From NCBI GenBank assembly GCA_029233925.1, contig JARGOX010000004.1, forward strand, positions 62,001 through 126,000: a DNA stretch of 64,000 bases. The letters run 5' to 3'. The translations under genes were made by a program, and so were the position numbers. This document shows, in pieces, positions 18,004 through 26,752 of this stretch (its first letter is position 1; the number at the start of each line of letters is the position of its first letter). Source of the DNA: Rhizobiaceae bacterium (GTDB taxonomy: Bacteria > Pseudomonadota > Alphaproteobacteria > Rhizobiales > Rhizobiaceae). The notes under the pieces were generated by a model, which saw only the letters and a program-made list of their open reading frames with translations, ran no database searches and had not been told where the DNA came from.

Positions 18004-19503
18004 ATGTCCTTTCTTGAAGTCGCACATGTCTCCAAAAGCTATTCCGGCGCCATTGCCCTGAAGGATGCGCGTCTGGACATTGCACCGGGTGAAGTGCATG
18101 CGCTGATGGGGGAAAATGGTGCCGGGAAAAGCACGATTATCAAAATCCTGGCCGGCGTCACTGCGGCTGACAGCATGGCGGCCACCATCGATGGCAAGCC
18201 TGTCACCATCTCGGACGCGCAGGAATCCTATCGTCACGGGCTGCGCTTCATCCATCAGGAACTCAATATCGTGCCACACCTGTCCGTGGCGGAAAACATC
18301 ATGCTCGGGCTGCCCTATCCAAGACGCTTCGGTGCTCTGGTGGACTGGAGCAAACTGAATGCCATGGCCCGCGCGGCCCTCGACAAATTGCAGGTCAGTC
18401 ACATTGACACGCGGATCAAAGCGGCCCGGTTAAGCACCGGCGATCAAATGCTGATGAAGATCGCTGCCACACTGATTTCCGCAGGAGACAACATGGCTCG
18501 ACTCTATGTCATGGATGAGCCGACAGCAGCGCTCACCGGGGCAGAATCGCGCAAGCTCTTTCAGGTGATCGAGGAGCTCAAACAGTCGGGTGCGTCCATC
18601 CTCTATGTTTCACACCGGATGAACGAAGTGATGGAGATCTGCGATCGGGTGACCGTTTTTCGTGACGGGCAGACCATCGCGACCCGCAACCTTTCCGATA
18701 CCGACAAAAATGAAGTCATACACCTGATGACCGGGCGCGACGTCAAGGACAGCTACCCACCGCGCCGCACCGCCGTGGGCGAAGAGATCCTGCTGGAAGC
18801 CAAAGCTCTGCGCACAGTACAGGTCAGGGACGTTGGCTTCCAGGTCAATCGCGGCGAAATCCTCGGCATTGCCGGCCTGGCAGATGCCGGGCAAAGCGCC
18901 GTCCTCCTGGCCCTCCTGGGGGTAGACAGGATGCAGGCAGGACAGGTGACAATCCATGGTTCCCCTGTTGCTGCCAAAAACCCGTCGGCGGCCTGGCGCA
19001 ATCATGTGGCCTATATCCCAAGGGAGCGTCGTCGCGAGGGGCTGATGTTACAGCGCAGGATTGTCGATAATATCAACCTGCCGCATCTGCAAAAACTCAG
19101 CTTTGCTGCTGGCTTGCTCAGCCGCAGGCGCGAGCGACGTTTTGCAGATGCGCTGGGAAAAAAGGTACGGCTGAAATCCGGCGGCATGAACCAGGCCTGC
19201 TATCAGCTCAGTGGTGGCAACCAGCAAAAGGTCGTCTTCGCACGGGCGCTCGGCGACGCACCGGAACTGCTTTTGCTGGATGAACCGACACGCGGTGTCG
19301 ATGTCGGCGCCAAATTCGACATCTACACATTGATCCGCGAGCGGAGCGCAGAAGGGGCAGCGGTGGTGATGACATCTTCCGATCTGCCCGAACTGATCGG
19401 TATGTGCGATCGCATCCTGATCATGCGCGAAGGGGCCCAGCATAGCATCATCGAAACGGACGGACTGAGTCCCGCCGATCTGCTGGCGAAATTCTATGAT
19501 TGA
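18004..19503 (+). CDS. Sugar ABC transporter ATP-binding protein (two-domain, RbsA/XylG type)
   Basis: 499 residues with two ABC domains in tandem. The first has Walker A GENGAGKST, an altered signature LSTGDQ and Walker B LYVMDEPTAAL. The second, as usual in this family, has a non-functional Walker A (GLADAGQS) but a canonical signature LSGGNQQK and Walker B LLLLDEPTRGVDVG. It sits on the inner face of the membrane and energises the single permease that follows. Its stop overlaps the preceding reading of the permease frame. Family context sets the substrate class as monosaccharide or polyol. Confidence 0.9.
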   Translation: MSFLEVAHVSKSYSGAIALKDARLDIAPGEVHALMGENGAGKSTIIKILAGVTAADSMAATIDGKPVTISDAQESYRHGLRFIHQELNIVPHLSVAENIMLGLPYPRRFGALVDWSKLNAMARAALDKLQVSHIDTRIKAARLSTGDQMLMKIAATLISAGDNMARLYVMDEPTAALTGAESRKLFQVIEELKQSGASILYVSHRMNEVMEICDRVTVFRDGQTIATRNLSDTDKNEVIHLMTGRDVKDSYPPRRTAVGEEILLEAKALRTVQVRDVGFQVNRGEILGIAGLADAGQSAVLLALLGVDRMQAGQVTIHGSPVAAKNPSAAWRNHVAYIPRERRREGLMLQRRIVDNINLPHLQKLSFAAGLLSRRRERRFADALGKKVRLKSGGMNQACYQLSGGNQQKVVFARALGDAPELLLLDEPTRGVDVGAKFDIYTLIRERSAEGAAVVMTSSDLPELIGMCDRILIMREGAQHSIIETDGLSPADLLAKFYD

Positions 19504-19522
19504 GACCAAAGGATCCGGCTTC

Positions 19523-20485
19523 ATGATTTCACTGTTCAAACGCTACGGCACGCTGGTCGGCTTCATCGCCATCGTTGCCTTCTTCTGGTTCAATTTACCC
19601 GATACGTTCATGACGGCGCGCAACTGGCTGAATATTTCGCAACAGATCAGCATGCTGGCGGTGGTTGCCTTCACCATGACCTTTGTCATGGTCATGGGTG
19701 ATTTCGACCTCAGCGTCGGGTCGATGGCAAGCCTTTCCGGTATTACCGCAGCCCTTCTTTTCAGCCAGGGCTATCCGGTGGCCGCAGGGGTCGCAGCGGC
19801 ATTGGCAATGGGCATTCTCGGTGGCTTCTTCAACGGTTTTCTGGTCAGTATTCTTGGCATTTTGCCCTTTGTGGCAACGCTTGGCACATTGACCATGTTC
19901 AGCGGTCTGGCGTTCTGGCTGAGCGATGGCAAGACGATCTTTGGCCGCGACATACCAAAGACATTCAGCGGTTTTGCCCGGGGTGGTGTGGATATTGAAC
20001 TTGCTGGAACGTTGGCTCTCAAAATCCCCTATCTTTCCATCCTTGCACTCTTGGTTCTGGCGGCAGTCTGGTTGGTGCTGGAGCAGACGTCCTTCGGTCG
20101 ACGCCTTTATGCCATTGGCGGCAATTACGAGGCAGCTCGGCTTGCCGGGGTCAAGGTACGACGGCTGCGCATGGCGGCTTTTGCGCTGACCGGCTTTGGG
20201 GCGGCCATTGGTGGTCTGATGTATGCAAGCCGGGTCGCATCAGCCAACCCCACCCAGGGAAGCGGCCTGATGCTGGATGCCATCGCCGCTGTGTTTCTTG
20301 GCATGACCATGAGCGAAGAAGGCGAGCCGAGGGTATTGGCAACCCTTGTCGGCGTGCTCATTCTCGGGGTTCTCGACAATGGGCTGACCCAGATGAGCGT
20401 CGACAGCTACATTCGAGAAATCCTTGTCGGTGCAATCATCCTGACAGCTGTGGCATCATCCAGTGTCGGAAAATTCAGGCGATAG
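19523..20485 (+). CDS. Sugar ABC transporter permease (RbsC type)
   Basis: A 320-residue polytopic protein with about eight to ten hydrophobic segments. It has the BPD_transp_2 signature region (FTMVMGDFDLSVGSMASLSG) and the cytoplasmic coupling loop IGGNYEAARLAGVKVRRLRMAAFALTG. The ATG at 19523 (AAAGGA at 19508) is preferred over 19496, which lies inside the ATPase gene. It completes the importer with the preceding binding protein and ATPase. Confidence 0.85.
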   Translation: MISLFKRYGTLVGFIAIVAFFWFNLPDTFMTARNWLNISQQISMLAVVAFTMTFVMVMGDFDLSVGSMASLSGITAALLFSQGYPVAAGVAAALAMGILGGFFNGFLVSILGILPFVATLGTLTMFSGLAFWLSDGKTIFGRDIPKTFSGFARGGVDIELAGTLALKIPYLSILALLVLAAVWLVLEQTSFGRRLYAIGGNYEAARLAGVKVRRLRMAAFALTGFGAAIGGLMYASRVASANPTQGSGLMLDAIAAVFLGMTMSEEGEPRVLATLVGVLILGVLDNGLTQMSVDSYIREILVGAIILTAVASSSVGKFRR

Positions 20486-20642
20486 AGGCATTTACAGCCA
20501 ATTGACCTCCATCAAAGCAGGCACCGACCAAAATGCATATTGAGAATAATTGCGTAATCCGTGATAGATGTACGCAAAGACCAATAGCGGGATTTGTCCA
20601 CGCAGCAGGCGCTGGTGGATGTGCGACCATCAGGTGAATTGA

Positions 20643-21602
20643 ATGGACTACAAGGATTATTACGAAACCCTCGGACTGAAGCGCACCGCGACACAGGACG
20701 AGATCAAAAGCACCTATCGCAAACTGGCGCGCAAATTCCATCCGGATGTGAACAAGGATGAAGGCGCGGAAGACAAGTTCAAGGCGCTTGGCGAAGCCTA
20801 TGAAGTTCTCAAGGATCCGGAAAAACGCGCGGCCTATGATCAGCTCGGGGCCAATTGGCAGGAAGGGCAGAATTTCCGCCCACCACCGGAATGGGATAGC
20901 GGCTTCGAATATGCCGGGGCCGACCCCGGCGCTGCCGATGAAGGTGCGTACAGCGATTTCTTTGAAAATCTGTTTGGGCAGGCACGTGCAGCCGGTGCGG
21001 GTACTCGTCAGCGTGGTCGTCAGGAGTTTCATGCTGCCGGGCAGGATCATCATGCAAAAATCACCATCGACCTGAAGGACGCTTATGAAGGCGCGACTCG
21101 GTCGATTTCCCTGCGATCGCCGGAGGTTGATGCATCCGGCCATGTGCAACTCAAGGAACGCACCATCAAGGTGAAAATTCCCAAGGGCATCACACAGGGG
21201 CAGCACATCAGGCTGGCCGGCCAGGGAAACCCCGGCATGGGCCGCGGCCAGGCAGGCGATCTTTATCTGGAGATTCATTTCCACGAGGACCCGGTCTTCA
21301 GCGTCGACGGGCGCGATGTCTATTTCGACCTTCCGATAGCACCTTGGGAAGCGGCTTTGGGAGCAAAGGTCAAAGCGCCGACACCCACTGGCGTGGTCGG
21401 CCTCAATGTCGCGAAAGGCGCACATACGGGGCAGAAACTGCGGCTCAAGGGACGCGGCATTCCCGGCAAGCCAGCCGGTGACCTTTATGCCGTGCTGCAG
21501 ATTGTCCTGCCACCGGCCAATACGGACAAGGACCGGGCATTCTACGAACAGATGGCGCGCGAAATGGATTTCAATCCGCGCGCAAAGTTGGGAGTTAAGT
21601 GA
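20643..21602 (+). CDS. cbpA: DnaJ-like co-chaperone / curved DNA-binding protein CbpA
   Basis: 319 residues. The J domain at 1-70 contains the HPD triad in KFHPDVNKDE and the closing DPEKRAAYDQLG. A Gly-rich linker follows, then two C-terminal substrate-binding barrels (AKITIDLKDAYEGATRSISL, VKIPKGITQGQHIRLAGQGNPG, LPIAPWEAALGAKVKAPTPTG). There is no zinc-finger, so it is of the CbpA/DjlA-less type rather than DnaJ. The next gene is its modulator CbpM, 3 bases downstream, which confirms the assignment. It is expected to stimulate DnaK ATPase and to bind DNA in stationary phase. Confidence 0.9.
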   Translation: MDYKDYYETLGLKRTATQDEIKSTYRKLARKFHPDVNKDEGAEDKFKALGEAYEVLKDPEKRAAYDQLGANWQEGQNFRPPPEWDSGFEYAGADPGAADEGAYSDFFENLFGQARAAGAGTRQRGRQEFHAAGQDHHAKITIDLKDAYEGATRSISLRSPEVDASGHVQLKERTIKVKIPKGITQGQHIRLAGQGNPGMGRGQAGDLYLEIHFHEDPVFSVDGRDVYFDLPIAPWEAALGAKVKAPTPTGVVGLNVAKGAHTGQKLRLKGRGIPGKPAGDLYAVLQIVLPPANTDKDRAFYEQMAREMDFNPRAKLGVK

Positions 21603-21605
21603 GCC

Positions 21606-21947
21606 ATGGAAAATCGATCGTCAGAAGCGCTTCCCGGTGAAGTGATTGAAATGGTGACTTTGACGCAATTGTGCCAATCATGCGGAGTGCAGACAGACTG
21701 GGTGGTTGAACTGGTCAATGAGGGCGTTCTCGAACCACAGGGACCTGACCCGAAGCGTTGGCAATTCTCGGCTGTCAGCATCACCAGAGTTCGTGTCGCC
21801 TGGCATCTGCAGCGTGACCTCGGCGTAAACCGGGCCGGCATTGCCTTGGCGCTGAACTTGCTGGAGGAACGCGAAGCACTGCGCCAGCAACTCCAGCGTT
21901 TCGGGCGTTCCGTGCCTGGCGGCATCGTTGATGCTGACGGTTCCTAG
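21606..21947 (+). CDS. cbpM: Chaperone modulator CbpM (MerR-like)
   Basis: A 113-residue MerR-HTH-like protein (LTQLCQSCGVQTDWVVELVNEGVLEPQGPDPKRWQFSAVSITRVRVAWHLQRD) with a C-terminal helix. Proteins of this size and sequence directly after cbpA bind the CbpA J domain and block DnaK interaction. The HTH-like region serves protein binding rather than transcription in characterised members. Confidence 0.85.
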   Translation: MENRSSEALPGEVIEMVTLTQLCQSCGVQTDWVVELVNEGVLEPQGPDPKRWQFSAVSITRVRVAWHLQRDLGVNRAGIALALNLLEEREALRQQLQRFGRSVPGGIVDADGS

Positions 21948-22011
21948 AAGAATTCTTGCCATTTGATAAATATTGCATTGCACAATTTGTTCGCATGCGC
22001 ACAATGGGCGT

Positions 22012-22617
22012 ATGTCTGTTGCACAATTGTCTGTTCTTGTCATTGATGAAAACCATATACGCGCATCGATCATAGAGGCGGGTCTGCGCGAGGCCGGCTA
22101 TCAGGCCGTTTCCGTCATCAACGAACTGGATGGGGTTGCGCAGCATATTGAGCGGTCCCAGCCCGATGTCATTGTCATTGATATCGAAAATCCCAACCGC
22201 GACATGCTGGAGGGTCTTTTTGCCCTGACGCGCTCCGTGCAGCGCCCGATTGCCATGTTTGTCGACAAATCGGATCAACGCTCCATCGAGGCAGCGGTCG
22301 ATGCAGGCGTTTCCGCTTATGTGGTCGATGGTCTTCGCAAGGAACGGGTCAAGCCCATCCTCGACATGGCCATCAGCCGCTTCAAGGCATTTTCACGCAT
22401 GGCGCGGGAATTGGCGGATGTCCGCAGTGAACTGGAAGGCCGCAAGATGGTTGATCAGGCCAAAGCCATTTTGATCAAGGCGAGAGGCATCAGTGAAGAG
22501 GAAGCTTACCGGTTGTTGCGCAAAACCGCGATGAACCAGAACAGAAAGCTTTCCGAAATAGCCCAGAGCCTCGTCACCGCATCAAACCTGCTGGAACCTC
22601 AGGAGCAGAAACCGTGA
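22012..22617 (+). CDS. nasT: ANTAR-domain antiterminator NasT
   Basis: 201 residues. An N-terminal pseudo-receiver (LSVLVIDENHIRASIIEAGLREAGY, DVIVIDIENPNRDMLEG) precedes a coiled-coil and a C-terminal ANTAR RNA-binding domain (ELEGRKMVDQAKAILIKARGISEEEAYRLLRKTAMNQNRKLSEIAQSL). NasT binds tandem hexaloop hairpins in target leaders and prevents terminator formation. Such a leader is present before nrtA. The 4-base ATGA-type overlap with nasS (nasS starts at 22614) shows translational coupling with its inhibitor. The start at 22012 lacks a good Shine-Dalgarno; a TTG at 21973 is an alternative. Confidence 0.9.
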   Translation: MSVAQLSVLVIDENHIRASIIEAGLREAGYQAVSVINELDGVAQHIERSQPDVIVIDIENPNRDMLEGLFALTRSVQRPIAMFVDKSDQRSIEAAVDAGVSAYVVDGLRKERVKPILDMAISRFKAFSRMARELADVRSELEGRKMVDQAKAILIKARGISEEEAYRLLRKTAMNQNRKLSEIAQSLVTASNLLEPQEQKP

Positions 22618-23840
22618 GAAACGATCTTTTCCCTGTCCATGCCGGTTTTCTGCCACTGATTGATTCCGCGATTCTGGTTGTCGGCAGTGAAAAGGGTTTT
22701 GCCGAGGATGAGGGCATAGACCTGACGCTGGTGCGGGAAAACTCATGGGCCAATATCCGCGACCGCATGGCCATCGGCCATTTTGAAGTGGCGCATATGC
22801 TGGCGCCCATGCCGATTGCGGCAAAGCTGGGCCTGACACCCATGCCGCTGGAGATCATTGCGCCCATGGCCCTTGGTCTTGGCGGCAACGCCGTCACGCT
22901 TTCGCGCGGGCTTGCGGAGAGTCTCAATATCGGTTCGGATGGAACGGCATTCGCTGCAGCACCCAGCGGCAAAGCCCTGTTTGGCGAGGTTCAGCGCCGT
23001 AGAATTGGCGGACTGAAAAAGCTGGTTCTTGGTGTTGTACATCCCCATTCCGGTCATAATTACGACTTGCGTTATTGGCTCGCGGCAAGCGGCATTGATC
23101 CCGAGCGCGACGTGGACATCGTTATCATTCCACCGCCCTACATGCCCGACGCCCTGAAGGCCGGCCGCATTGATGGATTTTGCGTTGGTGAGCCATGGAA
23201 TTCAGTGGCCGTACGTGATGGCAGCGGCGTAATCATGACAACAAAATCGGAAATCTGGCGGTCCAGCCCGGAAAAGGTGCTCGGTGTCTCGCTCGAATTC
23301 GCCGAAAGAAATCCAGAGGTTCTCAAAGCCCTTCTGCGTGCCCTTACCCGTGCTGCCATGTGGTGCGAAAAGAGTGACAATCATGAGGAACTGGCCCATC
23401 TGCTCTCCCGCATACACTATATCGGGATTCAGCCGGAAACGCTGCTTCCATCCTTGAGTGGTGCATTCGAAACAGCGGATGGCACGCTTCATCACGTCGA
23501 AGATTTCTTCATTCCCTTTTCCCGGGCCGCCAACTTTCCCTGGCGCAGCCATGCCCTGTGGTTTTACAGCCAGATGGTTCGCTGGGGTCACGCCGACTGG
23601 GATGCCAGCCAGACAGAGGCCATTTCTCAAACCTACCGGCCGGATCTCTATCGCAGCGCTTTGGCCACTTTTGATATTCCGTTGCCTGCTGCCAGTTCCA
23701 AGGTGGAAGGTGGCCTGCCGCGCACTGTTCCAGTCGGTGCCAGCAAAGGCAGCCTGCTGCTTGGCCCCGATGGATTTTTTGATGGCAAGATTTTCGATCC
23801 GGATATGATTGAAGCCTACGTGCTGTCACAAAAAACCTGA
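22614..23840 (+). CDS. nasS: Cytoplasmic nitrate sensor NasS (NrtA-like)
   Basis: 408 residues homologous to nitrate-binding NrtA/CmpA proteins but without a signal peptide (it begins MRNDLFPVHAGFLPLIDSAILV), hence cytosolic. Shared family segments include GFAEDEGIDLTLVRE, HPHSGHNYDLRYWLAASGIDPERDVDIVIIPPPYMPDALKAGRIDGFCVGEPWNSVAV and RWGHADWDASQTEAISQTYRPDLY. In characterised systems NasS holds NasT inactive and releases it on binding nitrate or nitrite. The immediate nasT partner and the nrt-nir-nas operon downstream support this role. Confidence 0.9.
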   Translation: MRNDLFPVHAGFLPLIDSAILVVGSEKGFAEDEGIDLTLVRENSWANIRDRMAIGHFEVAHMLAPMPIAAKLGLTPMPLEIIAPMALGLGGNAVTLSRGLAESLNIGSDGTAFAAAPSGKALFGEVQRRRIGGLKKLVLGVVHPHSGHNYDLRYWLAASGIDPERDVDIVIIPPPYMPDALKAGRIDGFCVGEPWNSVAVRDGSGVIMTTKSEIWRSSPEKVLGVSLEFAERNPEVLKALLRALTRAAMWCEKSDNHEELAHLLSRIHYIGIQPETLLPSLSGAFETADGTLHHVEDFFIPFSRAANFPWRSHALWFYSQMVRWGHADWDASQTEAISQTYRPDLYRSALATFDIPLPAASSKVEGGLPRTVPVGASKGSLLLGPDGFFDGKIFDPDMIEAYVLSQKT

Positions 23841-23990
23841 TCATCTGCCCCATTGATCGTGAACAATTATTGTGCACCGCATAAATTTCATGCATTTTTG
23901 TGCAATGCGGCTGGATCGATCGGAAAACCATTTCCAGATAAATAAAATCAACGCATTGATATCATTACATATTGTTAGTTTTTATGAAAC

Positions 23991-24006
23991 TGGCATGTAA
24001 ATTGCT
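23991..24006 (+). promoter_or_regulatory. Sigma-54-type (-24/-12) promoter for the nitrate operon
   Basis: TGGCAT-N5-TTGCT matches the RpoN consensus TGGCAC-N5-TTGCW, with GG and GC correctly spaced. It sits so that transcription would begin around 24017, just at the first base of the leader hairpins. NtrC-dependent activation under nitrogen limitation is the usual logic for such operons. TGCA-rich half-sites at 23868-23910 could be enhancer sites but do not fit the NtrC palindrome well. Confidence 0.6.
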
Positions 24007-24041
24007 TTTTTATTGGTGATCCTAACCGGATCAAGAAATAT

Positions 24042-24076
24042 TGCGTCCAAAGACGGGCGCATCAGGCAAAGCTGCC
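24042..24076 (+). ncRNA. Putative NasT (ANTAR) target: tandem hexaloop hairpins in the nrtA leader
   Basis: Hairpin P1 has a 7-bp stem (24042-24048 with 24055-24061, one G-U pair) closing the hexaloop AAAGAC. Three bases later hairpin P2 has stem GGC/GCC (24065-24067 with 24074-24076) closing the hexaloop AAAGCT. Both loops have A at position 1 and G at position 4, the consensus for ANTAR recognition. P2 shares bases 24071-24076 with the 5' arm of the terminator. Thus NasT bound to P1-P2 would preclude the terminator. A further stem (TGATCC/GGATCA, 24017-24033) precedes them. Confidence 0.7.
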
Positions 24077-24135
24077 GAACCGCAACAGTGCGCTACCTCC
24101 TCCCGGTGCACCCTTGCGATTCGGCGGCTTTTTTT
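24071..24135 (+). terminator. Intrinsic terminator in the nrtA leader (attenuator)
   Basis: The arm 24071-24084 pairs with 24115-24128 over 13 of 14 positions (one G-U, one C-A mismatch), enclosing a 30-base loop, and is followed by seven T residues (24129-24135). It lies 60 bases ahead of the nrtA start, so by default it would stop transcription before the operon. It competes with hairpin P2 of the NasT target. Confidence 0.75.
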
Positions 24136-24195
24136 GTTTGGGCCATGCCCTTGAGATCAAGAGCTCCAACGGAGCCAGCAAACGGAGAAACCGAA

Positions 24196-25593
24196 ATGCG
24201 CAAAGGCACCGCGACACGCCGGACATTTTTGGTGGCAGCCAGCTCAATCATGCTTGCAGCCACCGCGCTTTCCACAGCATCGGCAGAGATGCTTGATGTT
24301 GAAAAAGACGAATTGAAATTCGGATTCATCAAACTCACCGACATGGCCCCTTTGGCCATCGCCTATGAGAAGGGTTATTTCGAAGAAGAAGGATTGTTCG
24401 TTACCCTCGAACCACAAGCCAACTGGAAAGTGCTGCTGGACCGCGTCATCACCGGTGAACTTGACGGCGCGCACATGCTGGCAGGCCAGCCCCTGGCCGC
24501 GACCATCGGCTTTGGAACAAAGGCCCATATCGTGACGCCGTTTTCAATGGATCTCAATGGCAATGGCATCACCGTTTCCAATGAAGTCTGGGAAATGATG
24601 AAGCCGCATATCCCGATGGGCGATGACGGCAGGCCGGTTCACCCGATCAAGGCGGATGCGCTCAAGCCGGTGGTCGATGCTTTCAAGGCCGATGGCAAGC
24701 CTTTCAACATGGGCATGGTATTTCCGGTATCCACCCATAATTATGAATTGCGCTACTGGCTGGCATCTGGCGGCATTCACCCCGGCTTCTATTCAGGAAC
24801 CGATATTTCCGGCCAGATCAAGGCTGACGCTCTGCTTTCCGTAACCCCACCACCACAGATGCCATCCACTCTGGAAGCCGGAACAATCGACGGCTACTGC
24901 GTGGGAGAACCCTGGAATCAGCAAGCTGTTTTCAAGGGCATCGGCGTTCCGGTGATCACCGACTATGAAATCTGGAAGAACAATCCCGAAAAAGTCTTCG
25001 GTCTTACCAGGGCATTCACCGAGGAAAACCCCAACACCACGCTGGCCCTGACCAAGGCGCTCATCCGGGCTGCCAAATGGCTGGACGAGAATGACAACGC
25101 CAACCGTGAGGAAGCCGTGGAAATCCTGTCCCGCCCGGAATATGTGGGCGCCGACGCGGAAGTCATCGCCAATTCCATGACCGGCACCTTCGAGTATGAA
25201 AAGGGCGACAAGCGCGACGTACCGGACTTCAATGTCTTCTATCGCTACCATGCGACCTATCCCTTCTATTCCGATGCTGTCTGGTACCTCACGCAAATGC
25301 GCCGCTGGGGACAGATTGCCGACCACAAGGATGACGCCTGGTACGAAGAAGTCGCCAAATCGGTTTACCGGCCGGATATCTACCTTGAGGCTGCAAAAAT
25401 GGTGGTCGATGACAGCAATGCCGATGCAGCGGACTTCCCTTGGGATTCCGACGGCTACCGCGAGCCGACGCCGGCTACCGACATCATTGATGGTGTCGCC
25501 TATGACGGCAAAAAACCCAACGCCTATATCGACAGCCTCTCGATCGGTCTGAAGTCCAACCAGATGATTGAAGGCAATGAGGTTTCCGGCTGA
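24196..25593 (+). CDS. nrtA: Nitrate ABC transporter substrate-binding protein NrtA
   Basis: 465 residues with a twin-arginine-type export signal ([23 protein letters not shown]), so it is likely folded before export. The mature protein has the NrtA/NMT1-like pattern: [79 protein letters not shown] and [27 protein letters not shown]. The ATG at 24196 is preceded by GGAGAAACCGAA. The frame upstream to 24013 is leader RNA, not protein. It captures nitrate (possibly nitrite) in the periplasm for NrtB and the fused ATPase. Expression should require NtrC/RpoN and NasT antitermination. Confidence 0.9.
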   Translation: MRKGTATRRTFLVAASSIMLAATALSTASAEMLDVEKDELKFGFIKLTDMAPLAIAYEKGYFEEEGLFVTLEPQANWKVLLDRVITGELDGAHMLAGQPLAATIGFGTKAHIVTPFSMDLNGNGITVSNEVWEMMKPHIPMGDDGRPVHPIKADALKPVVDAFKADGKPFNMGMVFPVSTHNYELRYWLASGGIHPGFYSGTDISGQIKADALLSVTPPPQMPSTLEAGTIDGYCVGEPWNQQAVFKGIGVPVITDYEIWKNNPEKVFGLTRAFTEENPNTTLALTKALIRAAKWLDENDNANREEAVEILSRPEYVGADAEVIANSMTGTFEYEKGDKRDVPDFNVFYRYHATYPFYSDAVWYLTQMRRWGQIADHKDDAWYEEVAKSVYRPDIYLEAAKMVVDDSNADAADFPWDSDGYREPTPATDIIDGVAYDGKKPNAYIDSLSIGLKSNQMIEGNEVSG

Positions 25594-25607
25594 ACCCGAA
25601 CCAAAAT

Positions 25608-25631
25608 GGGCTGACCGCAATCGGTCAGCCC
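25608..25631. other. Perfect 10-bp stem-loop between nrtA and nrtB
   Basis: GGGCTGACCG (25608-25617) and CGGTCAGCCC (25622-25631) close a CAAT tetraloop. There is no T-run, so it probably stabilises the nrtA message 3' end and lets the binding protein be made in excess over the permease. Confidence 0.7.
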
Positions 25632-25663
25632 GTCTGACATTCAACACTGCAAGGATCTGCATT

Positions 25664-26743
25664 ATGGTCGATGCGACTAACGAAATCTCATCCGAGCTCG
25701 CCGCGCCGCGCCGTGAAAAAATTTTCTCCGCGATCAACCGGGCAAGCAGTTGGCTTGAGGCCCTGGGTTTCAGCTGGCTTACACCGATCCTGAAATTGCT
25801 GGCCGGCGACGACCCTCGCGCGCAATTGCAGGAACTCAAGAAGGTTCTTGTCATTCCTCTGCTTGGCATCGCCATCTTCCTGCTGGCCTGGGGATTCCTG
25901 GCGCCCCGTGTGCAAACCTCTCTTGGAGCCATTCCCGGGCCCGTTCAGGTCTGGGAGCAGGCAGTCAATCTGGCAAGCGACCATCAGCGTGAACGCGCCA
26001 AGGCTGATGCCTTCTACCAAAGGCAGGATGTGCGCAACGACAAGCTCGTTGCCGATGGCAAGGCCGACAAGGTCAAATATCGCACCTATACGGGCAAGCC
26101 GACCTATCTTGACCAGATTGTAACCTCCCTGTTCACCGTGGGGCTTGGGTTTTTCATTGCGACTCTGATTGCCGTGCCGGTGGGCATCGCATCCGGATTA
26201 TCGAAAACGTTCAATGGTGCGATCAATCCGCTGATTCAGATCTTCAAACCCGTTTCACCACTGGCATGGTTGCCGATCGTCACGATGATCGTCTCTGCAC
26301 TTTATGTGGATACCAGTGATTTGATGCCGAAATCCCTGGTGATTTCAGCGGTAACAGTGACGCTCTGCTCGCTTTGGCCAACCCTCATCAATACGGCCCT
26401 GGGCGTTGCATCCATCGACAAGGACCTGATGAATGTCGGCAAGGTTCTGCAACTGCCGACCATGAAGACAGTCACAAAACTTGTTCTGCCTTCGGCCCTG
26501 CCCCTGATCTTCACCGGCATGCGCCTGTCACTTGGCGTGGGCTGGATGGTGCTGATTGCGGCGGAAATGCTGGCGCAGAATCCCGGTCTCGGCAAATTCG
26601 TCTGGGATGAGTTCCAGAACGGCTCCTCGCAGTCCCTCGCCAAAATCATGGTCGCGGTTCTGACCATCGGCATTCTCGGCTTCATACTGGACCGCCTGAT
26701 GTTCGCTTTGCAGCGTGCATTCACCTTTTCGGCAAACCAGTAG
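25664..26743 (+). CDS. nrtB: Nitrate ABC transporter permease NrtB
   Basis: 359 residues with about six membrane segments after a 60-residue cytosolic N-terminus. The BPD_transp_1 coupling region is visible as ASIDKDLMNVGKVLQLPTMKTVTKLVLPSALPLIFTGMRLSLGVGWMVLIAAEMLAQNPGLG. An extra-cytoplasmic loop between TM1 and TM2 (residues about 105-155) is long and hydrophilic, as in proteobacterial NrtB. The ATG at 25664 follows AAGGATCTGC. It forms the channel with the fused ATPase 9 bases downstream. Confidence 0.9.
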   Translation: MVDATNEISSELAAPRREKIFSAINRASSWLEALGFSWLTPILKLLAGDDPRAQLQELKKVLVIPLLGIAIFLLAWGFLAPRVQTSLGAIPGPVQVWEQAVNLASDHQRERAKADAFYQRQDVRNDKLVADGKADKVKYRTYTGKPTYLDQIVTSLFTVGLGFFIATLIAVPVGIASGLSKTFNGAINPLIQIFKPVSPLAWLPIVTMIVSALYVDTSDLMPKSLVISAVTVTLCSLWPTLINTALGVASIDKDLMNVGKVLQLPTMKTVTKLVLPSALPLIFTGMRLSLGVGWMVLIAAEMLAQNPGLGKFVWDEFQNGSSQSLAKIMVAVLTIGILGFILDRLMFALQRAFTFSANQ

Positions 26744-26752
26744 GGGGCGAGC

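Noticed and set aside
23866-23915. NtrC enhancer sites upstream of nrtA
   Set aside because: TGCA half-sites are present, but none has the partner and spacing of the NtrC palindrome, so no site is claimed.
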